From PWVB01 sp964530185 (lineage in GTDB: Bacteria > Chloroflexota > Anaerolineae > B4-G1 > SLSP01), in contig CAZHBB010000154.1 of NCBI GenBank assembly GCA_964530185.1, positions 1 through 5,815 on the forward strand: 5,815 nt of DNA, written 5' to 3'. Positions 1 through 5,815 of this stretch are shown one piece after another. The position numbers and the translations under genes are program-made. How positions within the stretch are numbered: position 1 is the stretch's first letter; every line of letters starts with the position of its first letter. Below the pieces are notes generated by a model, which saw only the letters and a program-made list of their open reading frames with translations, was not told the origin of the DNA and did no database searches.

Positions 1-28
1 AAACTAGAAACAGCCCGGTGGGACAGCT

Positions 29-2371
29 ATGCTATACCAGACTGAAATTCTGCGTTTCACAGATGGCATCCGCAGTAACCATCCTTCCCCGGAAGCTTCG
101 ATTGCTGCGGCAGAGCCCCATGCACCCTCGAAGTCAAAGGGCCAGATCGCCATCCTGGTGGACCTCACCCCTAAGCTGCCCTATCGCAGCCGTGAGATCC
201 GCACCCTGACCGCCAAAACCTATTGGACCACGCAGGGGAGCGTGGTGACACGACTACGCCGTGCCCTGGTGGCGGCCAATCGTCACGTTGTGACCTTCAA
301 TCAGAGCGCGGCGCCTGGCAGCAAGTGCGCCGGGAACCTGACATGTGCGGCTTTGCTGGACGAGGAGATCTTTCTGGGGCAGGTGGGACCTGCCTATGCC
401 TACATTCTGCACCCCAAGACCGCCAGCGACACCCTGGCACACGATCTCCTCTTTGAGATCTTCCCCAAACGAGACCGCCTCCTGATACCGCTCGGTGGGA
501 CAACGCCTCCGGTCATCCACATCAGCTACACCTCTGTGGAACCTGGCTGCGTAGCATGCCTGGCGACCACCGAAGTGGCAGAGTCGATCCCCCGAGAGCG
601 ATGGCAGGCTCTGTTGGGGGAGGCAAACTTCGAGAAGATTGTCAGGCATCTGAGCAACGAGATGGCAGAACGCCATGTATCGGGCAGCGTCATCCTGATC
701 CGGGCCCTCCCCTCGCTGCTCAAACGCCCTGCAGCCCAATCCACGGTCGAGGCCCTCCCCCCGGAGAGGGCAAAAGGGGAACTCACACTCGTAAAACTAC
801 GACCCGCTGCACTCACCCCCCTCCAGAGACCGGCGCGTCATCAGATCGCCGGGGCGAGCGCAGTAGCCACAGAGGCCCCACACAGGGATGAAGCGCTATC
901 CTCTCCCCCGGAGACAAGCTCTGGCCCACCAGAACCCGAAGAGCCGCAGCCCGAGCGCATCGCCGCGCCACCGCCCGAGGCCGAGGCCCCATCGAGACCT
1001 GCCAGGGCCTCACTGAAAGACCGGCTCCGGATGGCCGCGGCGAGTTGGCAGGAGAAAGCTCAGATGCGGCAAGCACGGCGCGCAGAACGCCGCGCCCGCC
1101 CCACCGTACGCACCACCACCGCGGAGCACGCCAGGCTAAGACAGGCCCTGCGTGCCCTTCTGCCTGGTAGAGTCGCCACACGAACCCGCAGGGAGGTGCC
1201 CCCACCACCAAAGGAAAATACCCCCCTGATGAAAGGGCTTGCGTTGGGTCTGCTGGCCTTTGTCCTCCTGATCACCGGAAGCAAGTACTTACAGCTTGGT
1301 GGGCCATCAAGAGCTGAGGAGCTTTTGGCCAGAGCCCAAGAGGTTCGCGACCAGGCTTACCTAGAGGATCCTTCACTCTGGCCTCAGGTACTGGAGATGG
1401 CCAAGAAGATTGAGCAACTGGACCCAGACAACGAGGAGGCCCAGCGATTATTGGCCGAGGCCCAACAGTCTGTGGATGCTCTGGAACATGCCTCGACCCT
1501 GAACCTGGTGCCACTGTTGGAGTTGGGCACTACATCCACTCGCCGACAACTGCTGGTGGCTAGAGGCTCAGTCTACATCCTGGACACAGCCTCAGACCTT
1601 GTGCTGACCATTCCCTTAGGCGACGACCGAATCTCGACGGCCGCCGAGGGCTACACTACGATCCTGAGCTCCGGACAAACCATCCAGGGCGCAAACGTCG
1701 GAGAGTTGGCCGGTTTTGCCTGGCTTGAACCCAACGAGACTTTCCCGGACGGCGCCGTAGTCTCCTACGGCGAAGGTGGTCTTCTCTTCTTCTACGATCC
1801 CCCCCTGGGGCCGATCAACACCACAGTGCAGCGCGTTCAGGGCGAGTTCGCCGCCAGTCAAGTCACCGCCGTTGCAGCCTTCGGCCCCAAACTCTACCTC
1901 TTGCACAGACAGATGAACCAGGTATTGGTCTACGAGCCGGTCAATGGCGTGTACGAGAATTACCGTCCTTACTTCGCGGCCGACGCTGCCCCTGACCTGC
2001 AGCTTGCACTGGATATGGCGATTGACGGACGCGTCTACCTGCTGTTGGGCAACGGGACCGTGCAAGCCTACTACGCAGGGGCCAGGGACCCCTGGTTTGA
2101 GCTCCGTAATCTCCCAGACTTCGACATGCAGCCGCGCTTGATGGCCATCGAGCCCGACCCAGAGGACGGCTTGATCTACCTGGGAGATCCCGATAACGCC
2201 CGCATCGTCGCCGTGAACAAGTTAGGGGAATTCGTCCATCAGTATCGGACCACCGGCCCCGAATTACGCCATCTCGAGGCGCTTGCCGTGACAATGGAAC
2301 CCCACATCCTTTATCTGATCAGCGAGAACAAGCTCTATGCGGCACCAATCCCGGCCCTACCCACGCAATGA
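29..2371 (+). CDS. Membrane-anchored protein with degenerate PPM phosphatase-like domain and C-terminal beta-propeller
   Basis: A 780-residue protein whose function I do not recognise. Residues about 36-227 follow the PPM/PP2C phosphatase fold: GNLTCAALL (102-110) sits where active enzymes have the GGTTA-type strand, and LGQVGPAYAYIL (116-127) replaces the usual VGDSRAYLL. The metal-binding Asp and the Arg of that motif are absent and no DGxxD motif is visible, so it is probably a catalytically dead sensor or scaffold. Residues about 240-325 are rich in Pro/Glu/Ala and 327-392 in Arg. One hydrophobic helix lies at 401-418. Residues 428-487 are helical, TPR-like. Residues about 490-776 look like a beta-propeller, with an NHL-like blade YLGDPDNARIVAVN at 717-730. 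The positive charge before the helix suggests that the N-terminus is cytoplasmic and the propeller extracytoplasmic. An in-frame TAG at 5-7 limits the start, and GGTGGG six or so bases upstream of ATG 29 is a plausible ribosome binding site. The gene is complete and probably co-transcribed with thpR. Confidence 0.85.
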   Translation: MLYQTEILRFTDGIRSNHPSPEASIAAAEPHAPSKSKGQIAILVDLTPKLPYRSREIRTLTAKTYWTTQGSVVTRLRRALVAANRHVVTFNQSAAPGSKCAGNLTCAALLDEEIFLGQVGPAYAYILHPKTASDTLAHDLLFEIFPKRDRLLIPLGGTTPPVIHISYTSVEPGCVACLATTEVAESIPRERWQALLGEANFEKIVRHLSNEMAERHVSGSVILIRALPSLLKRPAAQSTVEALPPERAKGELTLVKLRPAALTPLQRPARHQIAGASAVATEAPHRDEALSSPPETSSGPPEPEEPQPERIAAPPPEAEAPSRPARASLKDRLRMAAASWQEKAQMRQARRAERRARPTVRTTTAEHARLRQALRALLPGRVATRTRREVPPPPKENTPLMKGLALGLLAFVLLITGSKYLQLGGPSRAEELLARAQEVRDQAYLEDPSLWPQVLEMAKKIEQLDPDNEEAQRLLAEAQQSVDALEHASTLNLVPLLELGTTSTRRQLLVARGSVYILDTASDLVLTIPLGDDRISTAAEGYTTILSSGQTIQGANVGELAGFAWLEPNETFPDGAVVSYGEGGLLFFYDPPLGPINTTVQRVQGEFAASQVTAVAAFGPKLYLLHRQMNQVLVYEPVNGVYENYRPYFAADAAPDLQLALDMAIDGRVYLLLGNGTVQAYYAGARDPWFELRNLPDFDMQPRLMAIEPDPEDGLIYLGDPDNARIVAVNKLGEFVHQYRTTGPELRHLEALAVTMEPHILYLISENKLYAAPIPALPTQ
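1229..1282 (+). other. Predicted transmembrane helix of the large fusion protein
   Basis: Codons 401-418 encode MKGLALGLLAFVLLITGS, the only long hydrophobic stretch in the 780-residue protein. It is preceded by a strongly basic region ending in TRTRREV and PPPPK, which by the positive-inside rule places the N-terminal half in the cytoplasm and the propeller outside the membrane. It is not at the N-terminus, so it acts as a single-pass anchor and not as a cleaved signal peptide. Confidence 0.75.
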
Positions 2372-2402
2372 GTGACCAGACTACATCGAAGGGTAAGTAG
2401 CC

Positions 2403-3044
2403 ATGCCAAAATTGATGACGTTACGGACTTTCATCGCCATCCCCCTGTCGTCAGAGCAGGAGGAGAACCTGGCGGCCATTGAGCGTCACCTGCAACGGAA
2501 AGTGCCGGCAGGGACCGTGCGGTGGGTCAAGCCAGCCAATATCCACATCACACTGCACTTCCTGGGCGATGTGCTGCAGGAGCGCATTCCAAGCATCGAG
2601 CAGGCCCTGGAAAGCGTGACGCGCCTCATGCCGGCCTTCACCTGCCGATTGGCAGGGATGGGAGCGTTTCCTAATATGCGCCGCCCACGGGTGATCTGGG
2701 TGGGCATTCAGGACACAGAGAGCCGCCTGGAGTTGCTCTACACCGCCCTGGGCGAGGCCCTGACCACCATCGGCTTTCGGCCTGAGCGTCGGCCGTTCTC
2801 TCCCCACCTCACCCTGGGGCGCGTCTCGCGGCGGGCCACCGCCGCAGAGATTCAAGACCTCTCATCCGTTCTCAGGCAGACGGACATTGGCGACCTGGGC
2901 CCCCTGCCTATCCAGGAGGTGATCCTCTTCCGCAGCGACCTCACGCCCTCCGGCCCAATCTATGCGCCCCTGGCCCGCCACACGTTAGCGACTCCCCCGG
3001 CCACGTCCGCTCGCTCTCAGGGCGAATCCAGCGCCGCCCGATAG
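2403..3044 (+). CDS. thpR: RNA 2',3'-cyclic phosphodiesterase (ThpR/LigT family, 2H superfamily)
   Basis: A 213-residue cytoplasmic enzyme of the 2H phosphoesterase superfamily. Family members hydrolyse 2',3'-cyclic phosphate ends of RNA to 2'-phosphates and can show 2'-5' RNA ligase activity. Both catalytic tetrapeptides are present: HITL at residues 48-51 and HLTL at 135-138. The family N-terminus RTFIAIPL (8-15), WVKPANIHITLHFLG (41-55), PRVIWVG (95-101) and the C-terminal LFRSDLTPSGPIYAPL (175-190) also match. The body has the usual length; the last 20 or so residues are a low-complexity tail, part of which overlaps the end of the convergent glycosyltransferase gene. ATG 2403 is preferred over ATG 2415 because AAGGG at 2389-2393 lies 9 nt upstream of it. 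It follows the pseudophosphatase/propeller gene after 31 bp, which suggests co-transcription; I see no functional link between the two. Confidence 0.93.
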   Translation: MPKLMTLRTFIAIPLSSEQEENLAAIERHLQRKVPAGTVRWVKPANIHITLHFLGDVLQERIPSIEQALESVTRLMPAFTCRLAGMGAFPNMRRPRVIWVGIQDTESRLELLYTALGEALTTIGFRPERRPFSPHLTLGRVSRRATAAEIQDLSSVLRQTDIGDLGPLPIQEVILFRSDLTPSGPIYAPLARHTLATPPATSARSQGESSAAR

Positions 3045-4129
3045 GCTGCGAGGGTCTGTTGCGCGGTATGTTGCCAACTGAAAGTGCGGGCACGTTGTAG
3101 CCCGGCTTTGCACAGTCTCTCCCGCAGCGCCCGATCCAGGAGGAGACGCTCACAGGCCTGGGCGATGGCCTGGGGGTCCAACGGATCGATCACCAGCCCT
3201 GCTTCACCCACGATCTCTGGCAGGCTGGCACGATCCGAGACGATGACCGGCGTGCCGCTCTGCATCGCCTCCAATACGGGCAGACCGAAGCCCTCATAGA
3301 ACGAGGGCATCACCAGGGCAGCAGCGCCATTGTACAGCGCCACCAGGTCCTCCACCGGCACCCGCTCGAGGAAATGGACCGCTGAGGCCAGGCCCAGCGC
3401 CTCCACCTTGGAGAAGATCTCCTCATACAGCCACCCGGCGCGGCCCACGATGACAAGAGGGACGTCGATACCCTGCCCCCTTAGAAGAGCCAGCGCTTCC
3501 AAGAGCCCCGGCAGGTTCTTGCGCGGCTCCCACACCCCGACGAACAGGAGATAGCCACGGCTCAGCCCATAGTGGCGCAGCACGGCATCCACCTCTGCCT
3601 CCGACAGCACGCGAAATCGTTCGTCGGCCGCAAGATGCGCCACCGTGATCCTCTGTGGGGCAGCGCCCAGGAGCCGCACCAGGTCCCGCTGGGTGGCATA
3701 TGAGTCAGCCACGATCGCATCGGCGCGGTGCACGGCCCACGCGATCTGACCGTTGTAGTACCGACGGGCCTCCGGCAACAGGTATTGCGGGTAGAGGAGG
3801 AAGTTCAGATCGTGCACCGTGATGACCATATGTCGAGCCCCCCAGGCGGGGGGGATAAAATCCGTGGCGTGGAAGATGTCCAGCCGCAGCGGCAGGAGCT
3901 CAGCCCCCAACGTCCACCGTTCCCACCGATGATGGGGCGGGGTCCAGAGCACGTGCCAGCCGACCCCGTCCGCAACCGGAAAGGATTGCCGATCGCGGCG
4001 ATGGGGCAGCAGGACCAGCTCCTCCTCCGGCCCGCACAGCTCCGCCAGCGCACGCGCCAGGCGCCGCGCATAGCGGGAAATGCCCCCTGGGGCATAGGCA
4101 TGCAGCCGGAGGTCAAGGCCGATTCTCAT
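3017..4129 (-). CDS. Glycosyltransferase family 4-like protein (GT-B fold)
   Basis: A 370-residue retaining glycosyltransferase of the GT4 type, expected to be cytoplasmic or membrane-associated and to move a sugar from a nucleotide-sugar donor to a glycan, lipid or other acceptor. The N-terminal domain starts MRIGLDLR and carries the glycine loop APGGISRYARRL (13-24) and TVHDLNFLLYP (104-114). The C-terminal donor domain has FVGVWEPRKNLPGLLEA (196-212) with the usual Arg-Lys pair at 203-204, and PSFYEGFGLPVLEAMQSG (275-292), which contains the EX7E glutamates E279 and E287. PVIVSDRASLPEIVGEAG (294-311) follows. Length is normal for the family and no signal peptide or membrane helix is seen. 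ATG 4129 overlaps the stop of the preceding patatin remnant as ATGA, so its translation may be coupled to it. The donor and acceptor cannot be read from sequence; the motifs resemble mannosyltransferase-like GT4 enzymes of cell-surface polysaccharide synthesis. Confidence 0.92.
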   Translation of the reverse strand: MRIGLDLRLHAYAPGGISRYARRLARALAELCGPEEELVLLPHRRDRQSFPVADGVGWHVLWTPPHHRWERWTLGAELLPLRLDIFHATDFIPPAWGARHMVITVHDLNFLLYPQYLLPEARRYYNGQIAWAVHRADAIVADSYATQRDLVRLLGAAPQRITVAHLAADERFRVLSEAEVDAVLRHYGLSRGYLLFVGVWEPRKNLPGLLEALALLRGQGIDVPLVIVGRAGWLYEEIFSKVEALGLASAVHFLERVPVEDLVALYNGAAALVMPSFYEGFGLPVLEAMQSGTPVIVSDRASLPEIVGEAGLVIDPLDPQAIAQACERLLLDRALRERLCKAGLQRARTFSWQHTAQQTLAAYRAALDSP

Positions 4130-4287
4130 GGCACTTCAATCCCCGATCCCTGCGCCACCGCGTTCACCGCACCAATCGACGTCCCCACCAGGGGATCCGG
4201 CTGCCATCCCCTCTGTGCCAGATAGGTTAACACGCCGACCTGGTAGGCTCCGCGTCTCCCACCGACTGATAGACTGGTACATCTCAC
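4126..4287 (-). pseudogene. Truncated patatin-like phospholipase, N-terminal 53 codons only
   Basis: A short minus-strand frame, GTG 4287 to TGA 4126-4128, reads as the opening of a patatin-like phospholipase. RRGAYQVGVLTYLAQRGW (11-28) is the family's first helix, and PLVGTSIGAVNAVAQGSG (32-49) is the nucleophile elbow with GTSIG, Ser at residue 37. Patatins usually begin with a strand ending in SGGGxxG; here it reads SVGGRRG, so the first oxyanion-hole glycine is Val. The homology stops at GSGIEVP. About 200 or more residues that a patatin normally has, including the catalytic Asp of the DG(A/G) motif, are missing, so lipase activity is not expected. It begins 9 nt after the dehydrogenase stop, with GAGGG at 4298-4294 as a possible ribosome binding site, and its TGA overlaps the glycosyltransferase ATG. 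The frame is open throughout, so a short peptide may be made. The likely origin is a deletion removing the rest of the gene. Confidence 0.8.
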
Positions 4288-4296
4288 GCCCTTCCC

Positions 4297-5268
4297 TCAA
4301 TAGCCTCGGGATCGATCAACGACGTTAAGCAGTGGTTGACCACTCAGATAGCGACGCAGATTCTCCACGAAGAGCCGGGCCTCGCGCTGCTTGAGATGGG
4401 GTGTGCTCCAACTGTTATGCGGTGTGATGATCACGTTGGGCAAGTCCCAAAGCGGTGAGTCCGGCGGCAGTGGCTCCTCCTCAAACACATCGAGTGCTGC
4501 GCCGCCGATCCACCCCTCCTGCAGGGCCTGTATCAGGGCCTCCTGATCCAGGATAGCCCCGCGGGCCACATTGATCAACCAGGCATCCGGGCGCATCTGG
4601 CGCAGCGCATCACGGTCCAACAAGCCACGGGTCTCGGGGGTCAAAGGTGCTGTAATGACCACAAAGTCGGCCCCCGATAGGATCTCAGAGAGCCGATCAG
4701 GCCCCACCACGAGATCCGCGAAATCACCCCCGCGGTCAGGGTGGCGGCGCGTGGCTATGACACGCAATCCCATGCCCTGGCATCGACGTGCGACCTCCGT
4801 GCCGATACGGCCCAGCCCTATGATCCCCACAGTGCACCCCGCCACTTCGCGCAGGCGCAGCAGATGCCACTGATGGCGCTGTTGCTGCTGCAAGAAGAGG
4901 GGGATGCGCTTGGCTATCGCCAGGATATAGGCCATCACCATCTCGGCGATAGGGCCATCAAAGAGCCCTGCCGCATTCGTGATCACTGCCTGACAGGCGT
5001 CGGGTACGACACGCAGGGCGTGATCCACACCGGCACTTACTGAGTGGATCCAGCGAAGCGTGGGGAGATCGAGCAACGCAGCCACTGTCTCAGTGGGCAG
5101 GCCCCACGGGAGCACGACCACCTCAGCGCCGGTGGGGTCTCCCAGGATCCTTCCCTGGGAGTCCACCGGAATGAACTCACACTGTGCCAAAACCCCCTCG
5201 CCTGCGCTATCCTGACGGATCTCGTCAAGCACAGGCTGGAACAAAAACGCCGGCAGGACGATCTTCAT
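4297..5268 (-). CDS. D-isomer-specific 2-hydroxyacid dehydrogenase, NAD(P)-dependent
   Basis: A 323-residue cytoplasmic oxidoreductase of the D-2-hydroxyacid dehydrogenase family, which interconverts 2-oxoacids and D-2-hydroxyacids with NAD(H) or NADP(H). From Met 5268 the order is: catalytic-domain strand and WIHSVSAGVDH (73-83), Rossmann domain with VGIIGLGRIGTEVARR (147-162), catalytic Arg in NVARG (Arg236), Glu in DVFEEEPLP (Glu265) and His in TPHNS (His284). All three catalytic residues are present. The residues after the last Rossmann strand are ATRRHP, with Arg where strictly NAD-dependent members usually have Asp; this hints at NADP use but is not proof. The exact substrate (glyoxylate, hydroxypyruvate, phosphoglycerate or another) is not determined. 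The frame stays open up to GTG 5346, but the extra residues have no family character. ATG 5268 (MKIVLPAF) or ATG 5274, two codons earlier, is the likely start. It appears to be the first gene of a minus-strand operon. Confidence 0.92.
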   Translation of the reverse strand: MKIVLPAFLFQPVLDEIRQDSAGEGVLAQCEFIPVDSQGRILGDPTGAEVVVLPWGLPTETVAALLDLPTLRWIHSVSAGVDHALRVVPDACQAVITNAAGLFDGPIAEMVMAYILAIAKRIPLFLQQQQRHQWHLLRLREVAGCTVGIIGLGRIGTEVARRCQGMGLRVIATRRHPDRGGDFADLVVGPDRLSEILSGADFVVITAPLTPETRGLLDRDALRQMRPDAWLINVARGAILDQEALIQALQEGWIGGAALDVFEEEPLPPDSPLWDLPNVIITPHNSWSTPHLKQREARLFVENLRRYLSGQPLLNVVDRSRGY

Positions 5269-5362
5269 AGGCATTTTTACCCGGTGTCTCACCCGTGGGG
5301 ACCTCGCACCCAGCATACCCATTTCACCTTGCTGGGCAAGCCTCACCGCCTCTATGGCCGAT

Positions 5363-5390
5363 ATTGTATCCTTCGCTCATGAAATATGAT
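5363..5390 (-). promoter_or_regulatory. Possible promoter for the dehydrogenase operon
   Basis: On the minus strand TACAAT (5368-5363) resembles a -10 box (5 of 6 to TATAAT). ATCATA (5390-5385), 16 bp upstream, matches TTGACA at only 3 of 6 positions. This is the most A/T-rich stretch upstream of the dehydrogenase and would give an untranslated leader of about 80 nt before ATG 5268/5274. The weak -35 makes it only a candidate. Confidence 0.25.
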
Positions 5391-5601
5391 GGGCGGAGGC
5401 GAGGGCACGCGCCAGGTCAAGCGGCCGGTCAGCGAGGACGCCAGGCTCTGAGGACTGAATAGCGCTCCAACGGGTGACGGCCTGATGGACCAGGGCCTGA
5501 GCCCCGGTAGTGGAGGGGAGCGCCAGTGCCTGGTGTACTTGCCGCCGCACCCTCCGGAACATGCGTCCCAGGTAGCTGGTGGTGCGGAGCGTTGTAGCGG
5601 G
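5377..5601 (-). pseudogene. Possible transposase C-terminal tail, decayed
   Basis: A minus-strand frame of 74 codons ending at TGA 5377 has no start codon near its beginning and is preceded in frame by TAG (5604-5602) and TGA (5613-5611). It reads LRTTSYLGRMFRRVRRQV and then HQALALPSTTGAQALVHQAV. This resembles the end of DDE transposases (mutator/IS256-like and related families), where RTTnxLER is followed by a basic R-R-R stretch and a helical tail. The usual Glu of LER is Gly here. A stretch upstream in the same frame (SRWACPSDRMLSY) may be part of the same decayed gene. No terminal inverted repeats or target duplication could be paired within the window. An alternative is that this is simply a chance open frame in GC-rich DNA; the protein resemblance is by eye only. 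Confidence 0.35.
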
Positions 5602-5704
5602 CTACTCCAGTCAGTATGACAACATCCTGTCGGATGGACAAGCCCAGCGGCTAAGGCGCCGGCCCCTCGGAGAGGGAGCTGCCCCATAACTACAACGGCA
5701 TGTA

Positions 5705-5726
5705 GGACAGGCTTTCCAGCCTGTCC
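5705..5726. repeat. Perfect 9-bp palindrome with TTCC loop
   Basis: GGACAGGCT (5705-5713) and AGCCTGTCC (5718-5726) are exact reverse complements around a 4-nt loop. No run of T follows, so it is not a standard intrinsic terminator. It abuts a second hairpin of nearly the same sequence. Confidence 0.85.
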
Positions 5727-5748
5727 GGACAGCCTAGAAAGGCTGTCC
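5727..5748. repeat. Perfect 9-bp palindrome with AGAA loop
   Basis: GGACAGCCT (5727-5735) and AGGCTGTCC (5740-5748) are exact reverse complements around a 4-nt loop. It begins on the base after the previous hairpin ends. Both stems share GGACAG at the outside, so the two arms could also pair across the units in a larger cruciform. Confidence 0.85.
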
Positions 5749-5793
5749 CACAACTACGATAGCATAGTGGACGCACTCTTACAGCTCCGAAGC

Positions 5794-5811
5794 CACGCCT
5801 TGGAAGGCGTG
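5794..5811. repeat. Related 7-bp palindrome with TGGA loop
   Basis: CACGCCT (5794-5800) and AGGCGTG (5805-5811) pair around a 4-nt loop. The core GCCT-NNNN-AGGC is shared with the hairpin at 5727-5748 and the stem and loop lengths are similar, so it looks like a diverged member of the same set. The window ends four bases later, so more units may follow. Confidence 0.65.
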
Positions 5812-5815
5812 CCTG

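Larger units (their letters stand above)
5678..5805. repeat. Two degenerate direct repeat units, period about 64 bp
   Basis: The segments 5678-5708 and 5742-5772 match at about 23 of 31 positions (gctg-ccca-aactac-gcat-ggac), and each is followed by a palindrome-bearing segment. The second half aligns with a one-base shift (cct-g-aaggc at 5733-5743 and 5798-5808). The arrangement suggests two tandem copies of one unit made of a conserved linker plus a hairpin. The copies are too diverged and too few to be a CRISPR array. Confidence 0.55.

Noticed and set aside
254..739. 161-codon minus-strand open frame
   Set aside because: It lies wholly antisense to the phosphatase-like domain, its translation shows no family motif, and such frames are expected opposite GC-rich genes.
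2368..2400. Ten-codon frame MSDQTTSKGK overlapping the stop of the large fusion gene as ATGA and ending just before thpR
   Set aside because: It has no ribosome binding site of its own and no recognisable content. It could couple translation to thpR, but nothing beyond its position supports that.
3728..4225. 165-codon plus-strand open frame
   Set aside because: It is antisense to the well-supported glycosyltransferase and the patatin remnant, and its translation is Pro/Arg-rich with no recognisable motif.
5269..5346. N-terminal extension of the dehydrogenase to GTG 5346
   Set aside because: The extra 26 residues are Arg-rich with no family resemblance, while MKIVLPAF at 5268 matches the usual first strand of these enzymes.
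5352..5753. 133-codon minus-strand open frame at the right edge
   Set aside because: The translation is rich in Pro, Gly, Trp and Cys with no domain character, and it runs through the hairpin region. The neighbouring frame has the better transposase-like signal.
5678..5815. CRISPR array
   Set aside because: There are only two diverged units, the repeats are not near-identical, the segments between them are themselves palindromic, and no cas gene is present in the window.

Overview
The window is GC-rich (roughly 60 % by eye) and fits a Chloroflexota-like bacterium, perhaps Anaerolineae or a relative. That assignment is an inference from the large fused signalling-type protein, the codon use and the palindromic intergenic repeats; there is no rRNA or other marker to fix it. 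Four intact protein genes, two gene remnants and a short palindromic repeat cluster can be supported.

Left half, plus strand (29-3044): a 780-residue membrane-anchored protein has a degenerate PPM/PP2C-like domain at its N-terminus, a Pro-rich and then Arg-rich linker, one membrane helix and a C-terminal beta-propeller. It is followed 31 bp later by thpR, an RNA 2',3'-cyclic phosphodiesterase of the 2H/LigT superfamily. The two genes probably form one transcription unit.

Right half, minus strand (read from about 5390 down to 3017): a D-2-hydroxyacid dehydrogenase, then a 53-codon reading frame that is clearly the N-terminus of a patatin-like phospholipase cut off just after its GxSxG nucleophile elbow, then a GT4-type glycosyltransferase. 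The spacing is very tight: 9 nt between dehydrogenase and remnant, and an ATGA overlap between remnant and glycosyltransferase. The remnant may therefore act as a translational bridge inside the operon, although it cannot be a working lipase. thpR and the glycosyltransferase converge and overlap by 28 bp at their 3' ends.

Right edge (about 5377-5815): no intact gene. It holds a stop-interrupted minus-strand frame resembling the C-terminal tail of a transposase, then two perfect back-to-back 9-bp palindromes and a related third one, embedded in a degenerate direct repeat with a period of about 64 bp. This looks like a decayed insertion site next to a miniature palindromic repeat family.

The least expected items are the truncated patatin between two intact genes, the pseudophosphatase/propeller fusion and the palindrome cluster. 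I see no evidence for a complete new defence system or mobile element in this window.
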